Source: Pseudomonas sp. FP2335 (lineage in GTDB: Bacteria; Pseudomonadota; Gammaproteobacteria; Pseudomonadales; Pseudomonadaceae). From it: DNA of 64,000 nt. The DNA is taken from positions 558,001 through 622,000 of the forward strand of contig NZ_CP117437.1 of the NCBI RefSeq assembly GCF_030687535.1, given 5' to 3'. A model generated the notes under the pieces. It ran no database searches. It saw nothing but the letters and a program-made list of their open reading frames with translations, and had not been told where the DNA came from. How positions within the stretch are numbered: the first letter of the stretch is position 1; each line of letters starts with the position of its first letter. The translations under genes were made by a program, and so were the position numbers. Positions 16,963 to 25,254 of the stretch are shown in pieces.

Positions 16963-18387
16963 ATGAAGTTGTCCATGCCGCGATTCGATCAAGCCCCTGT
17001 CTTGGTGGTCGGCGATGTCATGCTCGACCGTTACTGGCATGGTGGTACCTCACGGATTTCCCCTGAGGCGCCGGTACCGGTAGTCAAGGTCGAGCAAATC
17101 GAAGACCGTCCAGGCGGCGCTGCCAACGTTGCCCTCAATATTGCCGCCCTCGGCGCCCCGGCCTCCCTGGTCGGCGTGACCGGCGATGACGAAGCCGCCG
17201 ACAGCCTGGCCAACAGCCTGCGCGGTGCCGGCGTGCGTGCGCTGTTCCAGCGCATTGCCCATCAGCCGACCATCGTCAAGCTGCGGGTCATGAGTCGTCA
17301 CCAGCAATTGCTGCGGATCGATTTTGAAGAACCCTTCGCCACCGACGCCCTGGCCCTCAGCGGTCAGGTCGATGCGTTGCTCGAAGGCATCAAGGTGCTG
17401 GTGTTGTCCGATTACGGCAAAGGCGCCTTGAAGAACCACCAGGCACTGATCCAGGCCGCCAAGGCCAAGGGCATTCCGGTGCTGGCCGACCCCAAGGGCA
17501 AGGATTTCTCGATTTATCGCGGTGCCAGCCTGATCACGCCGAACCTCAGCGAGTTCGAAGCCATCGTCGGCGGCTGCGCCGATGAGCACGAGCTGGTGAG
17601 CAAAGGCGCGGCATTGATGGCCGACCTCGACCTTGGCGCCTTGCTGGTGACCCGTGGCGAGCACGGCATGACCCTGCTGCGTCCGGATCATCCGGCGATG
17701 CACCTGCCGGCGCGGGCCCGTGAAGTGTTCGACGTCACCGGCGCCGGCGACACCGTGATCTCCACCCTGGCCGCCTCGATTGCGGCCGGCGAAGAACTGC
17801 CTCACGCCGTGGCCCTGGCCAACCTGGCGGCGGGCATTGTGGTCGGCAAGTTGGGTACGGCGGCCATCAGTGCACCGGAACTGCGGCGCGCCATCCAGCG
17901 TTCCGAAGGTTCGGAGCGTGGCGTGCTGGGGATCGAGCAATTGCTGCTGGCGATCGACGATGCCCGTGCCCACAACGAAAGCATTGTGTTCACCAACGGC
18001 TGCTTCGACATCCTGCATGCTGGCCACGTGACCTATCTGGAACAGGCGCGCGCCCAAGGCGATCGCCTGATCGTCGCGGTCAACGACGACGCGTCGGTCA
18101 GCCGCCTCAAAGGCCCGGGCCGTCCGATCAACAGTGTCGACCGTCGTATGGCGGTCCTGGCTGGCCTGGGCGCGGTGGACTGGGTGATCAGCTTTGCTGA
18201 AGGTACCCCGGAAAACCTGCTGGCCCAGGTCAAGCCGGACGTGCTGGTCAAGGGCGGCGATTACTCCGTCGACCAGGTGGTCGGTGCCGACATCGTCAGC
18301 GCCTATGGCGGCACGGTCAAAGTGCTGGGGCTGGTTGAAAACAGCTCGACCACGGCCATCGTCGAGAAGATTCGCAACAATGAGTAA
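16963..18387 (+). CDS. hldE: Bifunctional heptose-7-phosphate kinase / heptose-1-phosphate adenylyltransferase
   Basis: A 474-residue two-domain enzyme of ADP-heptose synthesis for the LPS inner core. The N-terminal ribokinase-type domain has VVGDVMLDRYW at the start, SRISPEAPVPVVKVE and the catalytic TGAGDTVIST near residue 259. The C-terminal nucleotidyltransferase domain begins at FTNGCFDILHAGH near residue 342 with the HxGH motif. The ATG at 16963 matches the E. coli HldE N-terminus; an upstream ATG adds six unrelated residues. It is separated from msbA by a terminator and couples to the next gene by an eight-base overlap. Confidence 0.95.
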   Translation: MKLSMPRFDQAPVLVVGDVMLDRYWHGGTSRISPEAPVPVVKVEQIEDRPGGAANVALNIAALGAPASLVGVTGDDEAADSLANSLRGAGVRALFQRIAHQPTIVKLRVMSRHQQLLRIDFEEPFATDALALSGQVDALLEGIKVLVLSDYGKGALKNHQALIQAAKAKGIPVLADPKGKDFSIYRGASLITPNLSEFEAIVGGCADEHELVSKGAALMADLDLGALLVTRGEHGMTLLRPDHPAMHLPARAREVFDVTGAGDTVISTLAASIAAGEELPHAVALANLAAGIVVGKLGTAAISAPELRRAIQRSEGSERGVLGIEQLLLAIDDARAHNESIVFTNGCFDILHAGHVTYLEQARAQGDRLIVAVNDDASVSRLKGPGRPINSVDRRMAVLAGLGAVDWVISFAEGTPENLLAQVKPDVLVKGGDYSVDQVVGADIVSAYGGTVKVLGLVENSSTTAIVEKIRNNE

Positions 18388-19306
18388 GTGTGTCCTGATA
18401 ACCGGCGGTGCGGGCTTTATCGGCTCGCACCTGGTCGATGCGTTGTTGGCCAAGGGCTACGGCGTGCGCGTGTTGGACAACCTGTCCACCGGCAAGCGCA
18501 GCAACCTGCCGTTGGATAATCCGCGGGTCGAGTTGCTGGAGGGTGATGTCGCCGACGCCGAGCTGGTCGCGCGTGCCGCGGTCGGCACGGCGGCGGTGGT
18601 GCACCTGGCGGCGGTGGCCTCGGTGCAGGCATCGGTGGATGACCCGGTCAGCACGCACCAGAGCAATTTCGTCGGTACGCTGAACGTGTGCGAAGCCATG
18701 CGCAAAGCGGCGGTGAAGCGCGTGGTCTTCGCCTCCAGCGCGGCGGTGTACGGCAACAATGGCGAGGGTGCTTCGATTGACGAAGAGACCACCAAGGCGC
18801 CGTTGACGCCCTATGCGTCCGACAAATTGGCCGGCGAGCATTACTTCGACTTTTACCGTCGCCAGCACAGTCTGGAGCCGGTGATTTTCCGCTTCTTCAA
18901 TATCTTCGGGCCGCGCCAGGACCCGTCCTCTCCGTACTCCGGAGTGATCAGCATCTTCAGCGAGCGCGTGCAGCAGGGCGTGCCGATTGCCGTGTTTGGC
19001 GATGGCGAGCAGACCCGTGACTTCATGTATGTGGAAGATCTGGTTGACGTGTTGGTGCAAGCCATTGAGGCGCCGGACGCGCCGTTGGGCGCGATCAATG
19101 TGGGCTGGAATCGAACGACGACGCTCAAGCAGGTGTTGCAGGCGCTGGAAGAGATTGTCGGCAAGTTGCCAGCGGTGACTTACGGGCCGGCACGTTCGGG
19201 GGATATTCGTCACTCGCGGGCGAATAATCAGCGCTTGTTGGCGAGCTTCAAGTTGCCCGAGCCTACGCCTCTGAAAGTCGGCCTGGAGCGCTTGCTCAAC
19301 GGCTGA
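18380..19306 (+). CDS. NAD-dependent sugar epimerase (GalE/WbpP-type extended SDR)
   Basis: A 308-residue extended short-chain dehydrogenase. The NAD-binding GGAGFIGSH is near residue 10, an ASSAAVYG strand near 115 and the catalytic YASDK near 145. The sequence around LDNLSTGKRSNL and RDFMYVEDLVD fits UDP-hexose 4-epimerases better than the heptose epimerase HldD, despite its place after hldE. The start ATG lies inside the last codons of hldE (eight-base overlap), so the two are co-translated. It may supply a UDP-sugar to the core glycosyltransferases upstream; the substrate is inferred, and a dehydratase activity is not excluded. Confidence 0.87.
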   Translation: MSKCVLITGGAGFIGSHLVDALLAKGYGVRVLDNLSTGKRSNLPLDNPRVELLEGDVADAELVARAAVGTAAVVHLAAVASVQASVDDPVSTHQSNFVGTLNVCEAMRKAAVKRVVFASSAAVYGNNGEGASIDEETTKAPLTPYASDKLAGEHYFDFYRRQHSLEPVIFRFFNIFGPRQDPSSPYSGVISIFSERVQQGVPIAVFGDGEQTRDFMYVEDLVDVLVQAIEAPDAPLGAINVGWNRTTTLKQVLQALEEIVGKLPAVTYGPARSGDIRHSRANNQRLLASFKLPEPTPLKVGLERLLNG

Positions 19307-19319
19307 CGCGATTATAAAT

Positions 19320-19407
19320 GTGGGAGCGGGCTTGCTCGCGAAGGCGGTGTACCAGTCTCTGCCTGTGCGGGCTGATCCACCGCTTTCGCGAGCAAGCCCG
19401 CTCCCAC
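19320..19407. repeat. REPIN, GCGGGCTTGCTCGCGA type
   Basis: Inverted REP pair of 88 bases: GTGGGAGCGGGCTTGC on the left and its reverse complement ending at 19407, with conserved CGCGAAGGCGG / CCGCTTTCGCG extensions. It lies between the converging epimerase and Nudix-like genes and could act as a bidirectional stop. Confidence 0.9.
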
Positions 19408-19446
19408 ATTTGGATTTGCGCCGGGCTTGGCATTGGAGTGGAGCCG

Positions 19447-20406
19447 CTAGCTGCTGGCCTTCTTCTTCGGCGTAATCTTGCGCAGCACCCGCTGGGCCAA
19501 ACGCTTCAATTTCGATTCTTTCTCCGGCTCCGCCAAGCCTTGCTGGCGCAGCCAATCCTTCCAGCGAATCCGCTCCTCACGCACCAGCCAGCCTTCCTGC
19601 TGGGCGAAGCTCTCCGCGAGGAATAAACCCCGGGTGCTGGCCGGGTACAACTGGTCTTTCTTCACGGTGTAGAGCTCAGCGACGGGCTGGCCATCCTTGA
19701 GTGGCATCAGGTACAGGTCCGGGCGCTGGCGGTCGAGGCGCGCCACCAACTGGTCGCCTTCCAGGCGCTCGTCCACATGGAACAGGCTCAGGGACTTGGC
19801 TTCCTTCGGCACTTCCAGGCGCAAGTCGTAGATCAATTGCAGTGACGCCGTGGGCAGGTGCACATAGGCCCGTGGGCGTTCGATCAGCTGAGTGGTCGCG
19901 CAACGCACCGGGCGAGCTGCGCCGGACAGCGGGCTGAGGCGAAACGGCAGTGCTTCGCGGTAATGCAGCGCGGCGGAGTAGGGCGCCGGCAGCCAGGTGT
20001 CGTTGAAGCGCCCGCCGAGCCAGCCTTCGGGCGTTTCCAGCAGGCACTCTTCGGCGATTTCCTGGATGGCGGTGTGCAGCGGCAGGTTCAGTTCGTGGGC
20101 GGGGACGTAGCCGGAGATCAGCTTGAGTACCACGTCGCCACGGTCCTGGCGTCGCTGGCGTACCAGCACCCAGTAGTCCTTGTTTTGCCAGTGCAGGGTC
20201 AGTCGTACCGACACGCCGAGGTTCGCCAGTTCCAGCACGAAACGCTCGGGGTCGGCCACCTCCACCGGCTTGCGCCGTTGCAGGGTCTGGGCGAAGTTGA
20301 GCGGCATGCCGACGCTCTGGTAGTTCAGTCCTTCGGGGGTGGCTTCGACGTGCAGCGGCAGTGTCTTGAAGTTGCTGGGGTTTTTTCGTATGAGCGTGCG
20401 CGCCAT
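19447..20406 (-). CDS. Uncharacterised protein with a degenerate Nudix box (PA4993-like)
   Basis: A 319-residue cytoplasmic protein with no signal or membrane segment and a Lys/Arg-rich tail. Around residues 113-137 it shows GYVPAHE, nine residues, then QEIAEECLL. This fits the Nudix box Gx5Ex7REUxEE with Arg replaced by Gln and a two-residue insertion. A separate region (WVLVRQRRQDRGDVVLKLI) precedes it as the beta strands before a Nudix box would. ATG 20406 has AGGAG six bases upstream. It is the last gene of a minus-strand run with an aldo/keto reductase and an FAD oxidoreductase. Function is unknown; a Nudix-like hydrolase or a non-catalytic relative is a tentative reading. Confidence 0.78.
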   Translation of the reverse strand: MARTLIRKNPSNFKTLPLHVEATPEGLNYQSVGMPLNFAQTLQRRKPVEVADPERFVLELANLGVSVRLTLHWQNKDYWVLVRQRRQDRGDVVLKLISGYVPAHELNLPLHTAIQEIAEECLLETPEGWLGGRFNDTWLPAPYSAALHYREALPFRLSPLSGAARPVRCATTQLIERPRAYVHLPTASLQLIYDLRLEVPKEAKSLSLFHVDERLEGDQLVARLDRQRPDLYLMPLKDGQPVAELYTVKKDQLYPASTRGLFLAESFAQQEGWLVREERIRWKDWLRQQGLAEPEKESKLKRLAQRVLRKITPKKKASS

Positions 20407-20447
20407 GTCGGCTCCTGCTTGCGACTGGGTCGGCCGCGTCGGCGGCA

Positions 20448-21260
20448 TCAGAGTTGACGAATAACCTGGGCAGCGGTCGCCACGTTATGGGCCAGGTGCA
20501 GCGGATTGATGGTCCCGACAATAGCACTGGCAACGCCCGTTTGCGCAAACAACAGCATGAAACTGGCACGTATTGGATCCATTCCAGGCTCCAGGCAAAC
20601 GTGGCCACTGGCCAGGGCTTTTTTCACCAGGATGCCTTTGCCGTGGGCGGCCGCATAGTCAATGACGGCTTTCTCGGCCTGTTCGTTCAAATTGTAGGTG
20701 ACCATCGCGCAATCGCCCTGCTCCAGAGCCTTCACGCCGCCTTCGACGGTTTTCCCGGAAAAACCGAAACCGCGGATCTTGCCTTCCTGTTTCAGCTCGG
20801 CGAGGGTCTGGTAGACCTCGCAGTCGTTGAGGATATGCAGGTCGTTGCCGTCGGAGTGCACCAGCACCAGGTCGATAAAATCCGTTTCCAGTCGTTTCAA
20901 GCTGCGTTCAATCGACAGTCGAGTGTGGGCCGCGCTGAAATCGTGGCGGGACACGCCATTGTCGAATTCCTCGCCGACCTTGCTGACAATCACCCAGTCC
21001 TTGCGCTGGCCGCGCAGCAGCGGGCCCAGGCGCTCTTCGCTGCGGCCGTAGGCGGGGGCGGTGTCGATCAGGTTGATGCCCAATTGCTGGGCCTGACGCA
21101 GCAGCATCCGGGCTGCGTCGTCATCTGGAATCTGGAAGCCGTTGGGGTATTTCACCCCCTGGTCACGGCCCAGCTTGACGGTGCCCAGGCCCAGCGGCGA
21201 CACCAGCAGGCCGGTGCTGCCCAGGGGGCGATGCAGGTCGTGCAAGGTCGGCAGGCTCAT
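20448..21260 (-). CDS. Aldo/keto reductase
   Basis: A 270-residue (beta/alpha)8 NADPH-dependent oxidoreductase. The catalytic tetrad can be placed: Asp and Tyr in LIDTAPAYGRSEERLG, Lys in VIVSKVG and His in LVLVHSDG. The physiological substrate is not predictable. Its start overlaps the stop of the FAD oxidoreductase (ATGA), so the two are co-translated. It corresponds to PA4992 by position. Confidence 0.9.
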   Translation of the reverse strand: MSLPTLHDLHRPLGSTGLLVSPLGLGTVKLGRDQGVKYPNGFQIPDDDAARMLLRQAQQLGINLIDTAPAYGRSEERLGPLLRGQRKDWVIVSKVGEEFDNGVSRHDFSAAHTRLSIERSLKRLETDFIDLVLVHSDGNDLHILNDCEVYQTLAELKQEGKIRGFGFSGKTVEGGVKALEQGDCAMVTYNLNEQAEKAVIDYAAAHGKGILVKKALASGHVCLEPGMDPIRASFMLLFAQTGVASAIVGTINPLHLAHNVATAAQVIRQL

Positions 21261-22432
21261 GGCAGCAGTTGCTCCCAGGCCGGTACGCCGATAGCGGGCT
21301 TTGGCAGCTCGGGCAGCGGCTCGCTGGCGGCTGGACGGATGCCATCACGTTCGAAGCTGTTGATCACCCGGTCGGCGAAGTCCGGCGCCAGTGCCAGTTT
21401 GGTCGGCCAGCCTACCAGCAGGCGGCCGTCCTCAAACACGAAGGCGTTGTCGGGGCGGCTCAGACCCGTTTGCAGCGGCTCGGCGCGGTCGACGCGCAGG
21501 GTGGCCCATTGGGTCTGGCTCATGTCGATCCACGGCAGCAATTGCGCCAGTTCTTTTTGCGCCGTTGCGATCTGTTCTTCAGGCGTACGTGCCACGCCAT
21601 CGGCCTCGGCAATGTCGCCGCCCATGTACCAGACCCAGTTGCCATCGGCGGCCGGGTGGGTGGTCACGGTGAGGCGCGGCTTGGTGCCGCCGCCCAGGCA
21701 GTGGGCGTACAGCGGCTTCAGGCCGGGGCCTTTGGCGATGATCATGTGCAGCGGGCGTTTTTGCATCGCCGGCTTGCTCAAGCCCAGGCTGGTCAGCAGG
21801 TCGGCGGTGCCGCCACCGGCGCTCAGCACGATGCGCTGGGCGCGGATCTCGCGGCCATCCACCTTCAGGCCCACCAGCTTGTTGCCGTCCAGCAGCGGCT
21901 CGATGTGCTGCCCGGCGAGCAAGCCGTCGCCGGCCAATTGGGCCAGGCGTTCGATCACACTGGGGACGTCCACCACGAGTTCGGCCAGGCGATAGACCTT
22001 GCCCTTGAAGCGGCGATCTTGCAGGGCTGGGGGCAGGTCGTCGCCCTTGACCTGGTCGACACGGCCGCGCACGGCCTTGCTGGCGAAGAAGCTGGTGAGG
22101 TTGCCGGCGAGCGTGCCGGGGGACCACAGGTAATGGGCCTGGGAGAGCACGCGCACGCCGGTCAGGTCCAGCTCGCCATTGCCCGCCAAGGCTTCACGCC
22201 AGCGGCGCGGCATGTCGGCGATGGCTTCGGAGGCGCCGGTGAGGGCGCCGTGCAGGGCGTATTTCGCGCCGCCGTGGATGATCCCTTGGGACTTCACGCT
22301 TTGCCCGCCACCCAGGGTAGCGTTTTCCACCAATACCGTGGAAAACCCCTGGCGGCGCAGGCGCGCATTCAGCCAGAGGCCGGCAACCCCGGCGCCGACA
22401 ATCAGGACGTCGGTGGAAATAACGGATGGCAT
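21257..22432 (-). CDS. FAD-dependent oxidoreductase (DAO superfamily)
   Basis: A 391-residue flavoprotein. The dinucleotide-binding motif VLIVGAGVAGLWLNARLRR is at residues 9-27 and a GGGQSVKSQG segment resembling glycerol-3-phosphate dehydrogenase or L-2-hydroxyglutarate oxidase relatives follows. No membrane segment is seen. The start ATG lies about seven bases after GAGG. It is first in a minus-strand run with the aldo/keto reductase and the Nudix-like protein, suggesting a small redox pathway whose substrate is unknown. Confidence 0.85.
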   Translation of the reverse strand: MPSVISTDVLIVGAGVAGLWLNARLRRQGFSTVLVENATLGGGQSVKSQGIIHGGAKYALHGALTGASEAIADMPRRWREALAGNGELDLTGVRVLSQAHYLWSPGTLAGNLTSFFASKAVRGRVDQVKGDDLPPALQDRRFKGKVYRLAELVVDVPSVIERLAQLAGDGLLAGQHIEPLLDGNKLVGLKVDGREIRAQRIVLSAGGGTADLLTSLGLSKPAMQKRPLHMIIAKGPGLKPLYAHCLGGGTKPRLTVTTHPAADGNWVWYMGGDIAEADGVARTPEEQIATAQKELAQLLPWIDMSQTQWATLRVDRAEPLQTGLSRPDNAFVFEDGRLLVGWPTKLALAPDFADRVINSFERDGIRPAASEPLPELPKPAIGVPAWEQLLP

Positions 22433-22487
22433 GGGCGACCTCAGTGTTCAAGACAAGAGGCGCAGTATACAGGCTGTTGCGTGGTGG

Positions 22488-22823
22488 TCAGTGCCCGGCG
22501 GTTTTCGAAAACAACTGGATCACCACCACACCCAGCACAATCAGGCCCATGCCGAGCATCGCCGGCAGGTCGAGTTTCTGCCCGTAGATGAACAGCGCTG
22601 CGACGCTCACCATCACGATGCCCATCCCGGCCCACACCGCGTAGGCCACGCCCACCGGCACGGTGCGCACCACCAGGGTCAGCATCCAAAACGCCACGCC
22701 GTAGCCGACGATCACCAGTAGCAGTGGGATAGGTGTGCTCCAGCCCTTGATGGCTTTCATCGAAACAGTGGCGATCACTTCCGAGCAGATGGCGATGGCC
22801 AGGTAGTAGTAGGCAGGGTTCAT
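22488..22823 (-). CDS. Small multidrug resistance (SMR/EmrE-type) transporter
   Basis: A 111-residue four-helix inner-membrane protein. The essential membrane Glu is at position 15 (AIAICSEVIATV), and the SMR segment VGVAYAVWAGMGIV follows in helix 3. These proteins are dimeric proton-coupled exporters of cationic compounds or guanidinium. The sequence favours the EmrE rather than the SugE/Gdx branch, but I would not insist. GAGGA precedes the ATG by seven bases. It is divergent from the LysR regulator, which is its likely regulator. Confidence 0.92.
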   Translation of the reverse strand: MNPAYYYLAIAICSEVIATVSMKAIKGWSTPIPLLLVIVGYGVAFWMLTLVVRTVPVGVAYAVWAGMGIVMVSVAALFIYGQKLDLPAMLGMGLIVLGVVVIQLFSKTAGH

Positions 22824-22896
22824 GGGTAATCCTCGGTGTGAAGCGCGTTTGATAATGTCGCCATTTTAGGGCTTGGCCAGATGGGGTAAAGTCATT

Positions 22897-22919
22897 ACCT
22901 ATCTGAATTGGAGATGGGT
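22897..22919. promoter_or_regulatory. LysR-type operator (T-N11-A palindrome)
   Basis: ATCTGAATTGGAGAT (22901-22915) is a T-N11-A box. It sits in a wider near-palindrome: ACCTATCT, seven bases, AGATGGGT, with one mismatch. It lies in the 102-base gap between the SMR gene and the LysR gene, ending seven bases before the regulator's ATG. Confidence 0.6.
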
Positions 22920-22925
22920 TGAAGC

Positions 22926-23816
22926 ATGAGCGTGCAATGGAACCTGGAACAGATGCGCCTGTTTGTCAGCGTCGCCGAGCAGCGTTCGTTTTCGGCGGTG
23001 GCGCGCGGGCAGCGCAAGGCGCAGTCGGCGGTGAGTAATGGGGTTGCGCTGCTGGAGGCCGACCTGGGCGTCAGCCTGTTCGAGCGTAGTAGCGGCCGCC
23101 AACCGCGCCTGACCGAGGCCGGCACGGTGTTGCTTGAAGAAGCCCGGGAAGTGCTGCGCCAATGCGAGCGCCTCAACGGCCGGGCGCTGTCGTTGATGCG
23201 CGGCGAAGAAGCCTGCCTGCGCCTGGCCCAGGATGAGGCGATGCTGTATCAGCCGGTGCTGGACAGCCTGGATGCATTGGCCGGGCAGTTTCCCAACCTG
23301 GAAGTGCAGATTTCCAGCGCCGCCCAAGGCGATGTCGCACGCAAGCTGGTGGAGCGCAAAGCCGACCTGGGCATGTTGTTCTATCACGATCAGATCCCCG
23401 AGGCGCTGGAGCGGCGGGTGGTCGGCAGTGTGGAAATGGTCACCGTCTGCGGGCGCAATCACCCGTTGGCTCGGCAGAAAACCGTGGACTGCCAGGGCCT
23501 CGCGCAATACCGCCAACTGCTGATGTCGACCCAGACCAGCGTCTACCCCGGCAGCGAAGCTGCCAGCCCACAGGTGTGGCGTGCCGACAGCTTTTACGTG
23601 CTGGCCGAATGGCTGACCCGTGGCCTCGGCTGGGCCTGGCTGCCGCGGCATGTGGTGCAATACCCGACCTACCAGAACCAGATGGTCGAACTCGACAGCG
23701 AATGGACCCCGCCAGCGTTGGTGGTGGAGTTGGTCTGGCGCCGTGACGAGCCCCTCGGCCCGGCCGCACGTTTTCTGGCGGAACGTTTTGCCGAGTGTCT
23801 ACGGGCGATTGACTGA
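22926..23816 (+). CDS. LysR-family transcriptional regulator
   Basis: A 296-residue regulator with the LysR N-terminal winged helix-turn-helix (about residues 6-64: FVSVAEQRSFSAVARGQ, then AVSNGVALLEADLGVSLFER) and a C-terminal periplasmic-binding-like effector domain. The inducer is unknown. A T-N11-A palindrome lies immediately upstream, consistent with autoregulation and control of the divergent SMR transporter. Matches PA4989 by position, just before waaA. Confidence 0.92.
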   Translation: MSVQWNLEQMRLFVSVAEQRSFSAVARGQRKAQSAVSNGVALLEADLGVSLFERSSGRQPRLTEAGTVLLEEAREVLRQCERLNGRALSLMRGEEACLRLAQDEAMLYQPVLDSLDALAGQFPNLEVQISSAAQGDVARKLVERKADLGMLFYHDQIPEALERRVVGSVEMVTVCGRNHPLARQKTVDCQGLAQYRQLLMSTQTSVYPGSEAASPQVWRADSFYVLAEWLTRGLGWAWLPRHVVQYPTYQNQMVELDSEWTPPALVVELVWRRDEPLGPAARFLAERFAECLRAID

Positions 23817-23839
23817 AAAAGCCGATAAACTCCGCCGCC

Positions 23840-25117
23840 ATGAATAGAACTCTCTACAGCTGTCTGTTTTACCTGGCGCTGCCGTTGGTGGCTTTACGTC
23901 TGTGGCTGCGCGCGCGCAAGGCCCCGGCCTATGCCAAGCGGGTGAGCGAACGTTTCTCCTATGGCTTGCCGGTGTTGCAGCCGGGCGGGATCTGGGTGCA
24001 TGCGGTGTCGGTGGGCGAGAGCATCGCCGCCGCGCCCATGGTGCGCGGGTTGCTGGAGCGTTATCCGACGCTTGCGATCACCGTGACCTGCATGACGCCC
24101 ACGGGTTCCGAGCGCATCCAGGCGCTGTTCGCCAACGAGCCGCGCATCCAACACTGCTACCTGCCCTATGATTTGCCTTGCGCCGCCAAGCGCTTTCTTG
24201 ATCGCGTGCAGCCGAAGCTGGCGGTGATCATGGAAACCGAGTTGTGGCCCAACCACATCCACGCCTGTGCCCTGCGCGGTATTCCCGTGGCGTTGGCCAA
24301 TGGGCGGCTGTCGGCACGCTCGGCCAAGGGTTACGGGCGTTTCGCCAAGCTCACCGCGCCGATGCTGGCAGAGATGAGTCTGTTGGCCGTTCAGACGCAA
24401 ACCGAAGCCCAGCGCTTTTTAAGCCTCGGTGCGCGTCCGCAAGCCGTTGAAGTGACCGGCTCGATCAAGTTCGACCTGACCATCGACCCCGAACTGCCGC
24501 AGCGCGCCGCCGCTTTGCGCGAACAATGGGGCGCCAGTGAGCGTCCGGTGTGGATCGCCGCCAGTACCCACGAAGGCGAAGATGAAGTGGTGCTCGCCGC
24601 CCATCGCCAGTTGCTCGACAGCTATCCCAATGCGTTATTGATCCTGGTGCCGCGCCATCAGGAGCGTTTCGGGTCAATGTTCGAGTTGTGCGGGCAACAG
24701 GGATTCGCCACGGTGCGCCGTTCCACGGGCGAACCCGTCACCTCGCAAACCTCGGTGTTGCTCGGCGATACCATGGGCGAATTGCTGTTTCTGTATGCCT
24801 TGGCCGACAGTGCCTTTGTCGGCGGCAGCCTGGTGGCAACCGGTGGGCATAACCCGCTGGAGCCGGCGGCGTTGGCCAAGCCGGTGATCATGGGGCCGCA
24901 CGTATTCAACTTCCTCGAAATCACCGCGATGATGCGTGAAGGCGGGGCGTTGCGGCAGGTGGATGATGCCGAAGGGTTGGCTGAGGCGGTGCGGCAGTTG
25001 TTCGAGTTGCCGCAGGATGCGCGCAGGATGGGGCAGGCGGGGCTCAAGGTGATGCAGGCGAACCAAGGTGCTTTGAAGCGTTTGCTGGATGGTTTGAGCA
25101 GACTCATCACCCACTGA
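23840..25117 (+). CDS. waaA: Kdo transferase (lipid A Kdo transferase)
   Basis: A 425-residue GT30 enzyme with one N-terminal hydrophobic anchor. It adds Kdo residues from CMP-Kdo to the lipid A precursor on the inner face of the inner membrane. The catalytic Glu lies in WVHAVSVGESIAAAP near residue 61; METELWPN and the donor-site GGHNPLEPAALAKPVIMGP are typical. The ATG lies 24 bases after the LysR stop, so read-through is likely. It is the final LPS gene of the window and is followed by a REPIN. Confidence 0.95.
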   Translation: MNRTLYSCLFYLALPLVALRLWLRARKAPAYAKRVSERFSYGLPVLQPGGIWVHAVSVGESIAAAPMVRGLLERYPTLAITVTCMTPTGSERIQALFANEPRIQHCYLPYDLPCAAKRFLDRVQPKLAVIMETELWPNHIHACALRGIPVALANGRLSARSAKGYGRFAKLTAPMLAEMSLLAVQTQTEAQRFLSLGARPQAVEVTGSIKFDLTIDPELPQRAAALREQWGASERPVWIAASTHEGEDEVVLAAHRQLLDSYPNALLILVPRHQERFGSMFELCGQQGFATVRRSTGEPVTSQTSVLLGDTMGELLFLYALADSAFVGGSLVATGGHNPLEPAALAKPVIMGPHVFNFLEITAMMREGGALRQVDDAEGLAEAVRQLFELPQDARRMGQAGLKVMQANQGALKRLLDGLSRLITH

Positions 25118-25132
25118 CAATAGAGGTCAAAT

Positions 25133-25239
25133 GTGGGAGCGGGCTTGCTCGCGAAAGCGGTGGGTCAGCCTGCACATGTGGCGACTGATACACCGCCTTC
25201 GCGAGCAAGCCCGCTCCCACACAAGCCAGCTCCCACATT
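25133..25239. repeat. REPIN plus extra truncated REP arm
   Basis: A normal REPIN of the GCGGGCTTGCTCGCGA type spans 25133-25220. It is followed after three bases by AAGCCAGCTCCCAC (25223-25236), the outer end of a CTGGCTTGCC-type REP in reverse orientation, so a fragment of a second family abuts the first. It lies between converging waaA and the tolC-family gene. Confidence 0.85.
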
Positions 25240-25254
25240 GGTTTTGCAGTGTTA

